Below are positions 21,080 through 32,881 of a DNA stretch of 64,000 nucleotides, piece after piece; position 1 is the stretch's first letter, and every line of letters begins with the position of its first letter. Both the position numbers and the translations under genes were made by a program. This DNA is from Parelaphostrongylus tenuis (lineage: Eukaryota; Nematoda; Chromadorea; Rhabditida; Metastrongylidae), in contig JAHQIW010004644.1 in NCBI GenBank assembly GCA_019055375.1, forward strand, positions 1 through 64,000, read 5' to 3'. The notes beneath the pieces are model-generated. The model was not told the DNA's origin and ran no database searches. It was given only the letters and a program-made list of their open reading frames with translations.

Positions 21080-22884
21080 TTATGGATTTCTGAGCAAAAA
21101 TCTAGCTGCCTAATAGTAAAATTAAATGTACTACTAGTGATTTCAGATTGACTGAAGCGAAATTTCTATCATTTGTATTACTCTGAACGTTTGTCGAGCT
21201 GAGACCACAACGTTGATCAAGCCGGTTCTACGCGCAGTGCGTTTTTCTTTCTAATATAAAGCAGGATCAAAGTTTGGAGGTGACATCTATGGAGTAACCT
21301 TACTCATTCCAGTAAATTTCATCGGGTGAGGATCCGTCACAATAACAGCCATTCAATTTGCAATCGGGGAGAGATCTTTCTTCTGGTGAGTGAAACTAGT
21401 AGGAGTGTACTTTTTGCTAATCTCTCATATGAACTGCTTATGATAGAAAGATTACTCAATTTTCTTTTCTGACGGCTGGTCTTGTTTTCTGGTTTTATTC
21501 TGAGAAAAAAGCATATTGTGCTGAAAACGAAATAGTTATATGTGTATCGACAATACAACAGCCCACACATACTTACTAAAGTAACTCCATTACTTGATTT
21601 TGATAATGCTGTCTTGCAGAAAGACTTAACTCCTCATATTTTTCTGATGCGACAAAACTTTCTCATTCCCTTCTATATTTTCCATAGGTGGAAATGAAGC
21701 ATGAAAATGAGCCGTTGTGAAATGCATATCAATATGTCTTTCCCTCGCTCGTCCCAAAACTTTTGAGATCATTCGATGTTTCAAACCTAAGGCCAGAAAA
21801 ACGTTTTCTCTGTTCCTTCAAACAACATTGCTTAAAGATTAAAATTAACGAAATTGAACGAAGGGTATGCAGAGAAGACATTAGGATAGCTAGTTATAGT
21901 GAATAAGAGTAATGATGTGGCGCTGCTTCATGATTCATGGGGAAAGTCATACGAGTTCTAAGGAACATTTGACAACACCTGAGGCACTCGCATGATTTCC
22001 AGCTGAAAATTTGCTAATTGGGCGTAATTTTATGCTTGGCTCAAATTCGCTGACATCTACACTATCGTACTGAAAGTGCAAGGAAAATGCTGCGCTGAAA
22101 GTGTTCGTTGATTATCAATTCAACTGAGGCACGATGGAACTGCTCATTGATCTTCTACGATACGAAAAAAAATATTAATTTTATGGCATCGACGGTGCTT
22201 CGATTCGTCATGGCGAAACTGACAAAACAGAATTTATTGCTTTCTGAGTTAGCAAATTCTCTGAAACGTGATGCAAATGAATGGGATTTCCTGTTTCACT
22301 TAGTACTCCAATCTCTATAGTAAATTGACTCATCTATGAAAAAACGCTTTTCAGAAACTTTTTCAAGTTGCCCGGGACTTAGACATTAGCATAAAGATTT
22401 CTAGAAATTGATGTTCAAGCCATCTTATGTTGCAAATTAATTTCTCAAACTAACAATTGGGTTCCACTGCAAGCACTAATGAAATGTTGGGAATACTATT
22501 GGGTACAGTTTTGCACAGTTTTGTATAGTTTATCTCCAGTAATATCCACAGCTTTGCTTGGATTCGCTGCTTCGAATGAATAAATTCGAAAAAACTACAT
22601 AGACATGAATTAGGAAAGGGATCATAGTGGTCACTTGTCAGAAGAAAAACAAGATTTTGAAAAGTTCGAACGACCTTTTCAATCGTCCACAATAACGAAT
22701 TAGATCAGTAGATAGTTTGCAAGCGTTTATACAAGAGGAATAACATTTTACTATCCTTGTGTAAGAAAACAGAACTGTTTGGTTTGTATACCGTAGAGAA
22801 GGCGCTGTGAATCAGCAGCGCCTCTGTCGCTTCATAAACTTCCGCCTCTGATAGAGCAGTGCATCGTCATCCCGATCGTGTTCT
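20561..22884. other. No recognised gene; one dinucleotide repeat
   Basis: Holds a CT/CA microsatellite near 21048-21080. Frames at 21337-21570, 22108-22320 and 22450-22692 have no motif or splice support. Confidence 0.35.
21048..21080. repeat. Compound (TC)n(AC)n microsatellite
   Basis: An uninterrupted TC run passes directly into a short CA run. Confidence 0.85.
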
Positions 22885-23045
22885 CATGTATGTTCATTAT
22901 CCTTCCGCACCTCACTATATTGGTACTGCCAGCAATGAGAGAAATTCTTTCGCCTCACGACAGAGCATAGGATTTCAATGTAGTCTTCTCCTATGATCAA
23001 TTCTAATTCCCTATTTTGTTTCCTACTCTGGTGGATTTCTGAATG
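22885..23045. repeat. Dispersed repeat shared with 63790-63965
   Basis: Shared blocks in the same order are CATGTTC, CTATCCTT-like sequence, TATATTGG, the AGAGAAATTCTTT against AGAAGGATTTTTT stretch, and TGGTGGATT. A distant relative occurs at 40936-41075, where a frame reads HLAVTVLPAMMQCGVF. It may be an old element or a pseudogene family. Confidence 0.4.
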
Positions 23046-23422
23046 TATCTTGTTTTGTTTGTGTGTCCTTCAGAGATTCAACTTATCGGCTGTTTTAAAC
23101 CTCGCTTTGAACAAACAATGTAACCTTTGAGAATGTATGGAACCTGTTCGAGGTTGGTACGTCAGGGCCCTGTGTATTCGGCCGTACTCTATCAACTAAA
23201 AATGGCGCTGTCACTGTAAATAACGGCTCCCCATCCGTGCCGTTGAATATGGTGCAATGTGGGGCGTGGGTTATTGATGAAGCGGGCGACATCGCCTAAA
23301 CTTGCTTATGGGTTTGACGTACCAAACTCGTATAGGCTCTAAGCATTCTCACAAACTGTTACATGGAAATCGAGAAAAACTAATCTTGATTAGCTTACGC
23401 GAGGTTGGTAAACTAGTCGTAG

Positions 23423-23466
23423 CAATTCGGCTGACGTTTCGGCCACCCGCCTTCTTCAGACCCTGG
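23423..23466 (-). ncRNA. Hammerhead-like motif, CTGAAGA type, PLE2 3' end
   Basis: Minus strand: CTGAAGA (23453-23459), a 12-base segment pairing GGC with GCC, GAAA (23437-23440), CG, T, cleavage C, then AGCC. The ACGT around GAAA is a minimal palindrome, so activity would need a dimer. Stem I pairs imperfectly here, but the related copy at 54763 shows GGCT/AGCC. It lies about 250 bp beyond the endonuclease of PLE2, where PLE terminal repeats are expected. Confidence 0.5.
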
Positions 23467-23639
23467 GGGTATGTAGTATTAGTTAGTATTTGAACGATTC
23501 GTATGACTTATTTATATGCTGCTTAGATCAGGTTAAAAGGTCGAACAAAGAAAGGGCGCGAGATCTCGCGAAATGGTGACGCACTCGCCCTTCTGGTTCA
23601 TTTCGGCGTTTTGGGCGTTTATCCAAAATGCCTCATGAG

Positions 23640-25972
23640 TTTTGCCGCTTGAATGTTTTTGATACCTGCGCTAGGAATGTGAAAGTCACATCAGAATCCT
23701 GTTGTGTTTTTGTGCTCTATGTAAACATAAAGGCTTGTTTTTATCATTTTGGATTTACTATTTAGATGCTCTTTTATGCAAATGAAAAGTGGTCTACCCG
23801 TTTCGTGTATATTCTTCCCCACATGTCTTACATGTTAGCAGATAAATTGTGCCCAATCTCATACAATTCCCCTCTTTTCCGTTAGGGCTCTTTTTGTTAG
23901 GGCAGATCATTCAGTTTTTGGTGTTGCGTAATCGATCATAAAGTCTATTGCGAATCAGCTGATGGCGTAGGGTGGAAGGTGGGATTTCGATAACTACCCC
24001 GGAATTTTCAAGACCGCATCTTTTTAGGTACCTTTTACCCAAGCTACTAATTTTGTTTGATATAAATGGCAGTTTGAAGGGAACTCTATTCAGGTGCGGA
24101 GTATTGTTCTTTCGGGACCTAATTCCACTTTCTGAATATTCCTTGGAAATAGCAATTTTTCATACCAAGTTCAACGTTTCGTTCCTTTCCTCTCCTCCTG
24201 TGCACACATTTTTAGCCGTTTGGAACATGTTCTTAATTAGCGATGTTTTCATGTGTGAAGGATGAGAGGAAAGGTGTTTGACTAGAATGTTTTTGTTACC
24301 TGGTTTTCGGTACCATTTTGTACTATAGCCACTACCCAGAAGTTTTACTTGGATGTTTAAGATTGAAAGCCAGCTCCCGTTTGGACTCTCTCGCGTAAAT
24401 CTTATATGCTCGACTGTTCGTTCAAGACTTCAAAACACTTGTCCATTTCCTCTTGTGTAGAACAGACAATGAAACAATCATCTATATACCGACAGTAGAG
24501 CAATGAGTGGTGAACTAAAACTGGAGTTTCCACCTTATACATAAAGCGATGGCAAGCCCTGAGTTGTGTAAAATATTTTCCCGACCACCGAAAGATTGAA
24601 CAACTAAGACATTGTTCTAGGAAGGTCAATAGTTGTAGAACTGAGAAGCCATACATATTTACTTTTTGTTCGTTTCAGTTGAAAGTTCGAAATGACTTGC
24701 ATTGCAGAGTCATTGATACGTTTGTATAGAGTGAGGCAACATCAAGACTCCATTACGTGCGAGTTGTTTGGTTGCGCGCAACGTAGGTGATCTAGGAACA
24801 TTTGAGCATTGGGTTGATGGGTTGGTATGAATTTAAGCACCTGAGTAAAAATATGGTCCAGAAAACGACGTTATTCCATCCGTTGGTCCGCCAATACAAC
24901 TGAAGACAGGTCTAAAACTTGTAATGTTGATGGATCAGTTGACACCAGATCATCAATAGATGTAAGTTTATCTGTTTTTATTGGAAGGCATAAGACCGGA
25001 CAAATTGGATTATTATTCTCGAGCCGAGAGATAACTGTAGTTTACAAACCCGCTGCCCTTGCCGTGTTGACCCATTCTTTGTTCAAATTTTTATATTGGA
25101 GTATATATTTCTTCTCAGAGGAGAGACGATAGAGGGAGACATCCTGAAGATGTTTCTCCGTTATTTCGACATCCAGCTGATTTAGAATTACTACAAATTC
25201 CCCACCTTTATCTTTGTTTGTTTGTCAGATTGGAGCCTAACTTTTTATTCCGAAAATGGTTGAGTATTTGCAGAAGTTCGTTTGAAAAAAGGCGAAAAAT
25301 AGGGTTGAGTTCACTATTTGGGTTTTCTCCCTTGTAAAAAGTATGCGGGAAGAATGGGTGGTAGTGGCCCTTAATTGTTTTTCGTTACCTAACCCTTCTA
25401 ATTGAGCCTTGTAGCAAAGTTTATTTTGAAGTTCTTGTGGACTGCATACGATCCTGCGCAGGGTCAATTTAGAAATGGGTTGACTAGGTGCAAAACTTGG
25501 ACCCAATTCTAATAATGAACGCGCATCTCCCGGAAGCGTTACGTCACCTAACACAGTGACTTTTAATCTCTCTAAAGTGCCGGTATTTTTCGATTAACCG
25601 ATGTTATCACTGAAATCGACGCTTTTACGTCTTGATTTTGATTGAAGCAAGTCAAACTTCCTTTCTAGATTATTTTTGATATCGCGCCGGATATCATTAC
25701 AAATAGCTAATGATTCGTTTACTATTCTTCCCCAAAGGTGTTTCTCCAGATACTGAGCACAATAATGTTCTTTTAACACACAATTGTTTATGTAGGAGAA
25801 CATTTCGTTTTGGGACGCATCTTAAAGAGATGCGAAGTAGTTGTGTTTCAATGCTCAGTATCTTTGGAGAGTCCTTTGGTGAGCCGCATACGTATAACTT
25901 CCTAGATCTGATAAAATTAGGAATGAGTTTGTATTTTGAGCAGCGGCGAAGAAAGTAAATCTTTTGTGGCAC
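23640..25972 (-). pseudogene. PLE2: near full-length Penelope-like element
   Basis: Right to left the frames give an N-terminal region (25972-25594) with SRKLYVCGSPKD and VNESLAICNDIRRD; VTLPGDARSLLELGPSFAPS (25554 onward), the conserved PLE lead-in; RT motif A as SLDVASLYTNV near 24740; MYGFSVLQLLTFLEQCL, then CRYIDDCF with intact YIDD (24656-24402); STKWYRKPGNKNILVKHLSS; a linker; and the nuclease with TIYLLTCKTCGEEY near 23860. The YIGETG motif is broken by a small deletion (EEYTRNG then stop), and there are frameshifts in the thumb and upstream of motif A. RT and nuclease would otherwise make a complete PLE. A hammerhead-like motif follows its 3' end. Confidence 0.78.
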
Positions 25973-26089
25973 TAAGACAATTTTTTGTCATGATGACAAT
26001 ACGTCCTTAACAAGTCGAGAATATCTTGCTGATACATATCGCAACATTTCAAAAGTTCGACTTTCTATAAGCCTCGGTGTTTTAATCAG

Positions 26090-26315
26090 CGATTTTTTCA
26101 TGTGTGAAAGATGAGAGGAAAGGTGATTGACCAAAATGTTTTTGTTACTTGGTTTTCGATACCATTTTGTACTATTGCCACTACCCAAAAGCTTTACTTC
26201 GATGTTTAAGATTGAAAGCCAGCTCCCGTTTGGACTCTCTCGCGTAAATCTTATATGCTCGACTGTTCGTTCAAGACTTCAAAACAATCGTCCATTTCCT
26301 CTTGTGTGAAAAAGA
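26090..26315 (-). repeat. Direct duplicate of part of PLE2
   Basis: This segment repeats 24237-24470 in the same orientation with very few differences, including an identical run from GCCAGCTCCCGTTTGGACTC to the CATTTCCTCTTGTGT block. It encodes part of the RT C-terminal side (STKWYRKPSNKNILVNHLSS). It sits upstream of the N-terminus of PLE2, so the element is preceded by a 3'-type fragment, the partial head-to-tail layout common in PLEs. Confidence 0.8.
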
Positions 26316-26367
26316 CAGTTCTCACAAATGTTGTTTAGAATGAAGGATGAAGATTAAAGCATCGGCT

Positions 26368-26485
26368 TTGATTAATCCCTGAGTGATGCGCCATGCTTTC
26401 GTCTTCAATGTTCAACTTCATTTGAGGTGGAACTAAGTTAAAAATTGAAGACGAATGCATGACGCATCTCTCAGGGATTGATCAA
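26368..26485. repeat. Palindromic MITE-like repeat
   Basis: Left arm TTGATTAATCCCTGAGTGAT onward and right arm ending CTCTCAGGGATTGATCAA are reverse complements, with matching inner parts (TTCGTCTTCAAT against ATTGAAGACGAA). The loop is about 30 bases. Half of the same element is present at 63488-63535. Confidence 0.7.
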
Positions 26486-27467
26486 TACCTAGAGCTCTGT
26501 CATTTTTTAAAACTATTTGATGTGACTGATTCATACCTGGCTTTTACAGCGACTCGCGGTGGCCTGTACCGAGTCAGTGCTGCTTATCTTCACGGACAAG
26601 TCTGAGACCACTCTGGTACCAATTTACCAACTTCGGAAATATTAATGACTTGGTGGGCCATGAGCGCAAGATTGAACCATCGAACCTTGATCACGACGTA
26701 GAGCACCTCTTGGCAGTGAGCCACATTCTATCCTGTTCGTTTAGCATATTTTCGTGAATTCTTTTATTGGCTAACAACTACCGGCACTGTCAGGAGAGGG
26801 GGAGTCATAGACGCGATGTAACTTAGAACTTAATGGAGCCCCGCCTTTTAGGCAGCACGGTTTTGCCTTTTTAGAAATCTCCTGCTAAGAGCATTTTGCA
26901 GCTAACGTTATCCTTCACTTCATAAAATATGTTCACTTTTGTCATTTATTAAATTCTTGTATAGGTTTTCTCGTGAAAGTGCATTCTAAATGACCACGAT
27001 TTCTCACTCGCGAACTTTGTTGACTTGTGAAAGTATTGAAATTTTTGTGCCGCAGCAACGCAAACTGAGATAGTGGGAACCCAATTTGAGCCGCGCCACC
27101 TGAAGTTCTGACTCAGTCATTTAATTTGAGAGATCCCTTCATATCGCTCTTTCACTCGGCATTTTAAGTATATTTTCTTTCGCTGAATGATTTCCATCCA
27201 TTTTCGATAAGTGTAGTCTGCCATAGAAACCCTGTCAAGAAAAAAAAACTTTGCCTCGAGTACATAATCTTGCGAGCCCAAAATTTTTTGGGAAAAATTA
27301 ATAGAAAGCACAAAACTATACGACGGCGACTTAAGTGACATTCAAGTGACGAGTTCTGATCTGCCGTCGTCTCAGAAATGGTCTTTCACAGAATTAGGGA
27401 ATTTCTTCTGTACAGGTTTACAACTTTTTTCATACTTTTAGAAGCTAGAAGTGGAAATCTTACAACG
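26486..27467. other. Mostly unassigned; one tRNA-like repeat
   Basis: Contains the tRNA-like segment at 26645-26705 (minus). The rest up to gene copy C shows no motif. Conserved sequence ahead of copies A, B and C was not obvious by eye. Confidence 0.35.
26645..26705 (-). repeat. tRNA-like SINE fragment
   Basis: The minus strand reads CAAGAGGTGCTCTACGTCG, then AAGGTTCGATGGTTCAATC. It parallels 61235-61303 (AGAGGAGCTCTGCGTCG, then GTCGACGGTTCGATCTC) and shares the B-box-like GGTTCGAT or GGTTCAAT. Confidence 0.45.
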
Positions 27468-28270
27468 ATGACTTCTTTCCTGACTCGCTCTTTTATAATT
27501 CCGGTGCTAACAATCACGACCGTGCTGGGTTGCGGAGTAATGCCACCAGGTCAAGGTAATGTTCTGGAAATTGTTGTGATAGTGCAAACCATTACAGTTT
27601 TTTGGTTAACTTATGGAACTCAATCGTAGTGATTATGTTTAATGTTTAATAACCACTATAGAGCTGCTAGACTTCAAGTCTTTTGATAAAAAGTCTTGGA
27701 GTTTTATAGCAAGAAAAAAGATTTTGAAAAATTCCCATGGTCAGAAGACTTTGCTTTTTAACATGTGTCACTTAAACAACGAAATCTCGTTGCAGCGAGA
27801 AGTAGAAACTTCACAGTTACGGGCTTTACCTTGCCTGTTTCTATGGCTTACAGTGAAATGGTCGATGTTCGTACACAGGTTTCTGGCATTGCAGCAAGCA
27901 AAGACGCAGCTCAGACATTTGTTATCGCGTCTTGTGATGCAAACAGTGAGTTTGCAACCTTTGAATTTCACCTTTATCACGGTGGAATAGTGTGGAAAGT
28001 GAACTACGATTTTCTGAAAATGCTGGCCTATTGATATCAACAAGGCCTGCGTAGCTTTATACAGCTTAATTGAGACACTTTCAAATAAACTCTACCACGC
28101 AGTGATGGTTTTTTTAGGTCTTTGATGTTCTCGAACGGCAAGGTCGCAGTGCCGGTCTCCCTGATGCTATAATTACAGCGATTTTGAGTCAACTCGCCAT
28201 TCAGGTCAGATATGAAGCAGTGGAATGCAAGAAAGCGACTGTTAATTATCAAATGCCAACAGTGGATTAG
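27468..28270 (+). pseudogene. Copy C of the three-exon gene, one frameshift
   Basis: Exon 1 (27468-27555) encodes a hydrophobic start ending TTVLGCGVMPPGQ. Exon 2 (27796-27945, after TTGCAG) encodes SRNFTVTGFTLPVSMAYS and VSGIAASKDAAQTF. Exon 3 (28118-28270, after TTTTTTTAG) encodes VFDVLERQGRSAGLPDAIIT, ILSQLAIQVRYEAVECKK and a short QMPTVD tail before TAG. Exon 2 is 150 nt against 149 in B, because an extra T near 27922 converts the expected FVSRLVMQT into FVIASCDAN and throws exon 3 out of frame. Splice sites are all canonical, so the gene was lost recently, or the extra T is a sequencing error. A separate hydrophobic relic and the MANW mini-gene lie downstream. Confidence 0.68.
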
Positions 28271-29579
28271 TTTCTACCAAATAATAACACTCCAAGAAGG
28301 CAAAAATTAGTGTTGATCATATTTTCCCTCAGCGACGATGATGGCGAAACATTAGTGCTCATATTTGTTAAACGGGGATTATAGCGAAACACTACACTTG
28401 CACAACATCCGAAGGCATTCATCGGAGTGATTTTATTAGTGCTGCTTCCAAAAGTTTTCTATCTAACCAATGTGAATAATTCTCAAGGACTGACTGCAGC
28501 TTGCCTGAAGTAAAGTGTAGGACCAAGCTTCTTTTTACCTTCTTTCAAAAAACATCTCTGTGTGAATAAGATGCGGTGCAGCTTTCTGCATGAGGACCTA
28601 AGGAATCAGGCACATGCCAAGTTCACAGACACGTAATTATCAGGACTGAATCGTTTCATCAACCTGCGTGACGGTTTCTAATTTCACTTCTTTCTTGCAG
28701 TTCACAGTTGGCAATCCTCTTTTTGATCTCGTTGCCCTTTCCCAATATAGTGTACTGTTTTCGAAAGTAAAATCAATGTGCCATAAAGACTATGAAGACT
28801 CGATTTTTCATAGTCATCTCTAAATAAGTGAATTGTTGTTTTGACTTCCAGATTTGGACTATGTTTTGCCGACTTTATCCGGCGAATGTAGTGAGAGTAC
28901 CCCACAGTACAAGGTGTGTTTGGTTTGATCCCCACAACGCCAAACACGCTCTAAGCGTTCACAACCGATAAAGAAACTGGCTGCTAATGTGTTTGATCGG
29001 GAAAGAACACTGCCGTAAAAAAGAACTCTTTGAAAAATGGAAAGCTGAACTTCCTCATGTTCACGTGTTACAGTGGTAGTGCTGTATTTTTATACCTTGC
29101 CGCTGTTTGGTTTCATGCACTGAAATTATGTAGATAGATGGTGTTTATTAAAGTCAGACAAAACAAAAACGCAGACAAACATTCAAATCCTCATTCCACA
29201 AAATACACCGGTTTTTCAAAGCCAAAGTCATTTCATTGTGCATTAACTCAAATGGAACAAACACAGAAGTCAGTGACAAATTCTGATTTTTGCATCAACC
29301 AGATTATCTGATTGAAACAAATATTGTAAAAACGAAGTAAATTGCAGTCCCAGGAGAGATGGATAAATTGCCACATTGCATCATAGTCGACAGCACTGTT
29401 ACTGCCTTATGTACTGCACAGCCAAATGATATGTGTAATATAAGCAAAAATCAGAAAATAGTGGCAGTTTCCTCCGAACAGCTGTCAATCTCAGGAACTG
29501 TGACGGTTTGAGCAGATTTCTCCTTTTTCGTTGCAAATGTGTTTTGAAAGAAAAATCTTTGTAGACTACAAACATCGTT
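28271..29579. other. Spacer between gene C and its mini-gene
   Basis: Contains the relic frame HPKAFIGVILLVLLPK (28409-28470), the 29215-29430 segment shared with 18590-18800, and the conserved ACGGTTTGAG at 29503-29512, 77 bases before the mini-gene ATG (75 in copy B). Confidence 0.4.
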
Positions 29580-29705
29580 ATGGCAAATTGGTCGAAAGAA
29601 ATGTGGCAAAATGTCGTGAATAAGGCGGTTCGAATGTTGGCATCGGGCCGGTTGGATCGCCAATTCTTCTCAGCATTGCTACTGTCAACTGAGCTGCGAA
29701 TTTAA
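29580..29705 (+). CDS. MANW mini-gene copy C (41 codons)
   Basis: Starts MANWSKEMWQNVVNKAVRML and ends FFSALLLSTELRI then TAA. Residues 1-23 are almost identical to copy B, with R15K and I17V as the only changes; after that the two diverge and end at different lengths. A likely acceptor AG at 29563-29564 lies 16 bases before the ATG, exactly as in copy B, and about 100 bases upstream are alignable. The pattern of conservative change near the start supports a real peptide; the drifting tail suggests the N-terminal 23 residues matter most. It could also be a conserved exon of a longer gene. Function unknown. Confidence 0.5.
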   Translation: MANWSKEMWQNVVNKAVRMLASGRLDRQFFSALLLSTELRI

Positions 29706-32700
29706 TTGAAGTATCGCAATAAATTGTACTTTAACTTGAATTTTATTCGCTATAACCTCACATAGTTAGGTAAAACTGTCAAGTAACAAAGGAGCAGTCT
29801 ATGTAATGATGTTAAGTTCATAATGCAATAATCGGAAGCAACGCCTTCATTAGCAGGCTAAAATTTGTCAAAAAAAAATGGTCGTATCTATACAAGTATT
29901 TGTCAGAAACTTGTAGACGTAAATCTGACCAAATGAAGCTGAGCATGGATTGTGCCCTCCTGTACATTTGCTTGAACTTTCCATTCTCCTTCATCCCTCT
30001 GTCCTAACTCTCAAACAAATAGTTTTATGGAGTTAAACTTACTTTCTGAGAATCAACGCTTGGAATTAAAGTGTACTAGCTTGAACAGATCTGTTCTATG
30101 TGGCGTCTTTCACAATTTCCATAGAAATTAATACTGGAAATAATAGTGAAAAAGCGTTTCGTCGCCATATGCAAATTGTACTTGGGTCTATGAAGTAGCT
30201 CTGAGTGCTCACTGGAGAATCCTCGATTATCCAAAGCACTATTTGATGCTTCTTTTTCTACAGTAGCACGTGCGTTCGTGTGGAAAAAAATAAAGAAGTG
30301 ATGGCATCTTCTAAGATCACTCCATCTAATCACGATTTGTGAGATGAATGCATGACATACAATGCCTTATCAAATCCATTGACGACGTCAGGGCGGAATA
30401 CTTTGTTTCCGGCAGGCAATCTTGGCGCACTTCGAAACTATATTTGTCAATTCATAGCAATCTTTCAATCTGTGTGCGTCATTTTACTTTTCTAGAGATA
30501 ATCTTATCTCATGTCCGTTTTATAATCAAAAAGGGAACAAGGAGTGAGAACATGTCTAAATTCTCAGATTCTCTCACTGTTTTGAGAGACATGTTTGTTC
30601 TTTCATCCTTCATGCCAATAAATTACTCATCCCACTCTAGTCTCAAATTACTATTTCCGCCTGTTCTTTTCAAAATTATTAACACCGTGGCCTTGAAATG
30701 ATGATCAATAGGAAAGTGATGCCATTATTCGCCTACCTTTATCACTTAACAGTTAGCGACACGTTCACCGTGACTGAATAGTGTTTTCTGTTGTTTTCAT
30801 TGCAAATATACACAAAAAGAAGCTAACTACGCAGCACATGACTACTGAGCTGAGAGAAAGTGCGACGTCTCTAAGCTATAACTGACCTTCGTATTCATTG
30901 TGACAACAGTCGCAAGAAAAGGTAGATTTCCAATGATTTACAAAAACTCGCCAAATGATGCGGTTATGACGACTTAGTGGAAGTTTCTGCTTAGACTAAC
31001 GAAGTAGCCCTCGTTAAAAATTCGCATAATCAGAAAAATAATCTCATTATTCTGCACCCTGAGTTGCTCTATTACGATTTGAGGTGATGACCAAAACGGC
31101 AAAGGCCAGCGAATTCTGTTGGATTGAACGCCATTTGCTGAGCGTATACAAGATGTACGATGCAAAAACAGACTTTTCGGATGCCGCCCTTCACGCTCTC
31201 CCTTCTTAAGTTAAGCTGGTCGAATCAACATCCATTTAATCCTATTAGAAGAGGTCAAAAGCTAAAAGGCTTTGCTGTATGTCAATTTGCAGGGGGACCA
31301 TTCGTACTGGAATAATCTTGTTGATAATGATTGGTGCTTTGAGCCTTTTTCATACTCTGATTATTCCCCACGGAAATTTTTAGAATATAACCTTATGACC
31401 TCTCTTTCACGTATATCGTCTCTAATCTTTGCATCATAACAAAGTAGTGTATTCAGTTGTTCTTGATAAAGTTCTTGCATTAGTTGCACAAGGACAACCG
31501 CAAAGTATGACATCCGTTTTACAAGGCTCTATCAGCAGTCTCTTCGATAGAAATGGACAGTTTACTTGCGCACAGGGTGGACTTGATCCTGGCCTGCGGA
31601 CCATGTCCCACTAAAATGAATGGATGCAATGATTGGTGCACTGTGACTGAGGTGCTGGCTAATGTTTGTGACACTGGTTGTTCATAAACGATATCTCTGA
31701 TTAATCAGAACATGTACTGATAACTTCCGATCAAAGAAGGAAGTGCCTCCTGGAGGATGAAAATAAGAAGGCGATATATCGTCTCCCACCGTTTAGTGCT
31801 TTGTCAACACTTTTCATGACGACTGCAGTGAAGGGCAAATGTATGGCGAAAAGCATTGAGGCATTCTAGACAATGACTGTCAGTTTAATAGCGATCTACG
31901 TTACTGGGTCCATTTGGCTCTTTAAGATACTCGTTTTTAAGCGATATTGTAGGGCTCAACATAACGAACATAATATGACAAATCCACCAAAGATGTACTG
32001 TTAAGCGACAGTTCATCTCATTATTGGAAGTATGCTAATGCCATTTCGCTCCCTACCTAATCTCACCTGCTTTTCCTCTGGAATTGATACTATGTATTCA
32101 AAATCGGCATGTCACGCATCATCAATAACAATACCTTCTTCTGTGTTCAGCTGACAAGCAGCTAAGAATGATAAATAGACTTTATTCAGCTAACTTCCGG
32201 AGCATTCGTCTCCTTAGAGTCGCCAAAATTCGAGTCGATCGTTGATAGCCGTTTGTCTTCCTTGTGAATCATTGTCTTCGTTGTTACTAACGAAATCGTC
32301 TTAAGAAAAGCATCGCCAAATGAAAAGCATTACTTGTGGTGTCCTGCATACAGGATGGTTCGCATGCTATTATCCATTGATAGTAACTTGCTTTCTCCAT
32401 ACGGTCTATTTGGCAGTAATTAGCATGATTACCAAGCTAGCTTGTGAGCAATAATATTAGGCAATAAGGTTTCTCTATTATAACTCGTGGTTTTTAGCTG
32501 AAAAAAGGAAGTTGTTCTCTACTGCGGTTTTCCTTGTTGATTGGCCGGGTAACGGTATTGCCATTAATTGCTGTTAAGTTCTATTTTACAATGGTTCACA
32601 CATTTATAGTGTCTGGAAGCATTTATGCGTTGTTGCACATCGGCTGCATAGAGAAGAGCTCGCAGTGTCTCCAAAGTTGAGAAAAAGCATGACATTCCTA

Positions 32701-32760
32701 ACTAAAGGCTCACCTTCGCTTTAGTACCAGATATATAAGAAAGAGGCCTTGCTGATGTTT
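29706..32760. other. No recognised gene over 3 kb
   Basis: The largest frame, 30348-30701 (plus), has no motif and lacks splice support. Nothing in this stretch matched the other repeats in the window by eye. Confidence 0.35.
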
Positions 32761-32812
32761 CAATAAATAATATCAATAACACCTCGGAGCGGCTAAACAG
32801 AAGAAGATACTC
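32761..32812. repeat. Repeat shared with 56169-56220
   Basis: About 50 bases nearly identical in both places, including TATCAATAACACCTCGG and CGGCTAAACAGAAGAA. At 56 kb it lies just downstream of a decayed hammerhead, so it may be a PLE 3' tail. Confidence 0.65.
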
Positions 32813-32881
32813 TTATAAAAAAAGGTGTAAATCTCTCCTTAATTGAAATGATTGGCAAGTGCTTGCGGTTGAGGTAATATA

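Noticed and set aside
23972..24265. A 97-codon plus-strand open frame
   Set aside because: It is the antisense of the PLE2 linker and RT end; the minus-strand reading has clear PLE motifs.
30348..30701. A 117-codon open frame
   Set aside because: No motif, no splice context, no relatives in the window, composition like translated AT-rich DNA.
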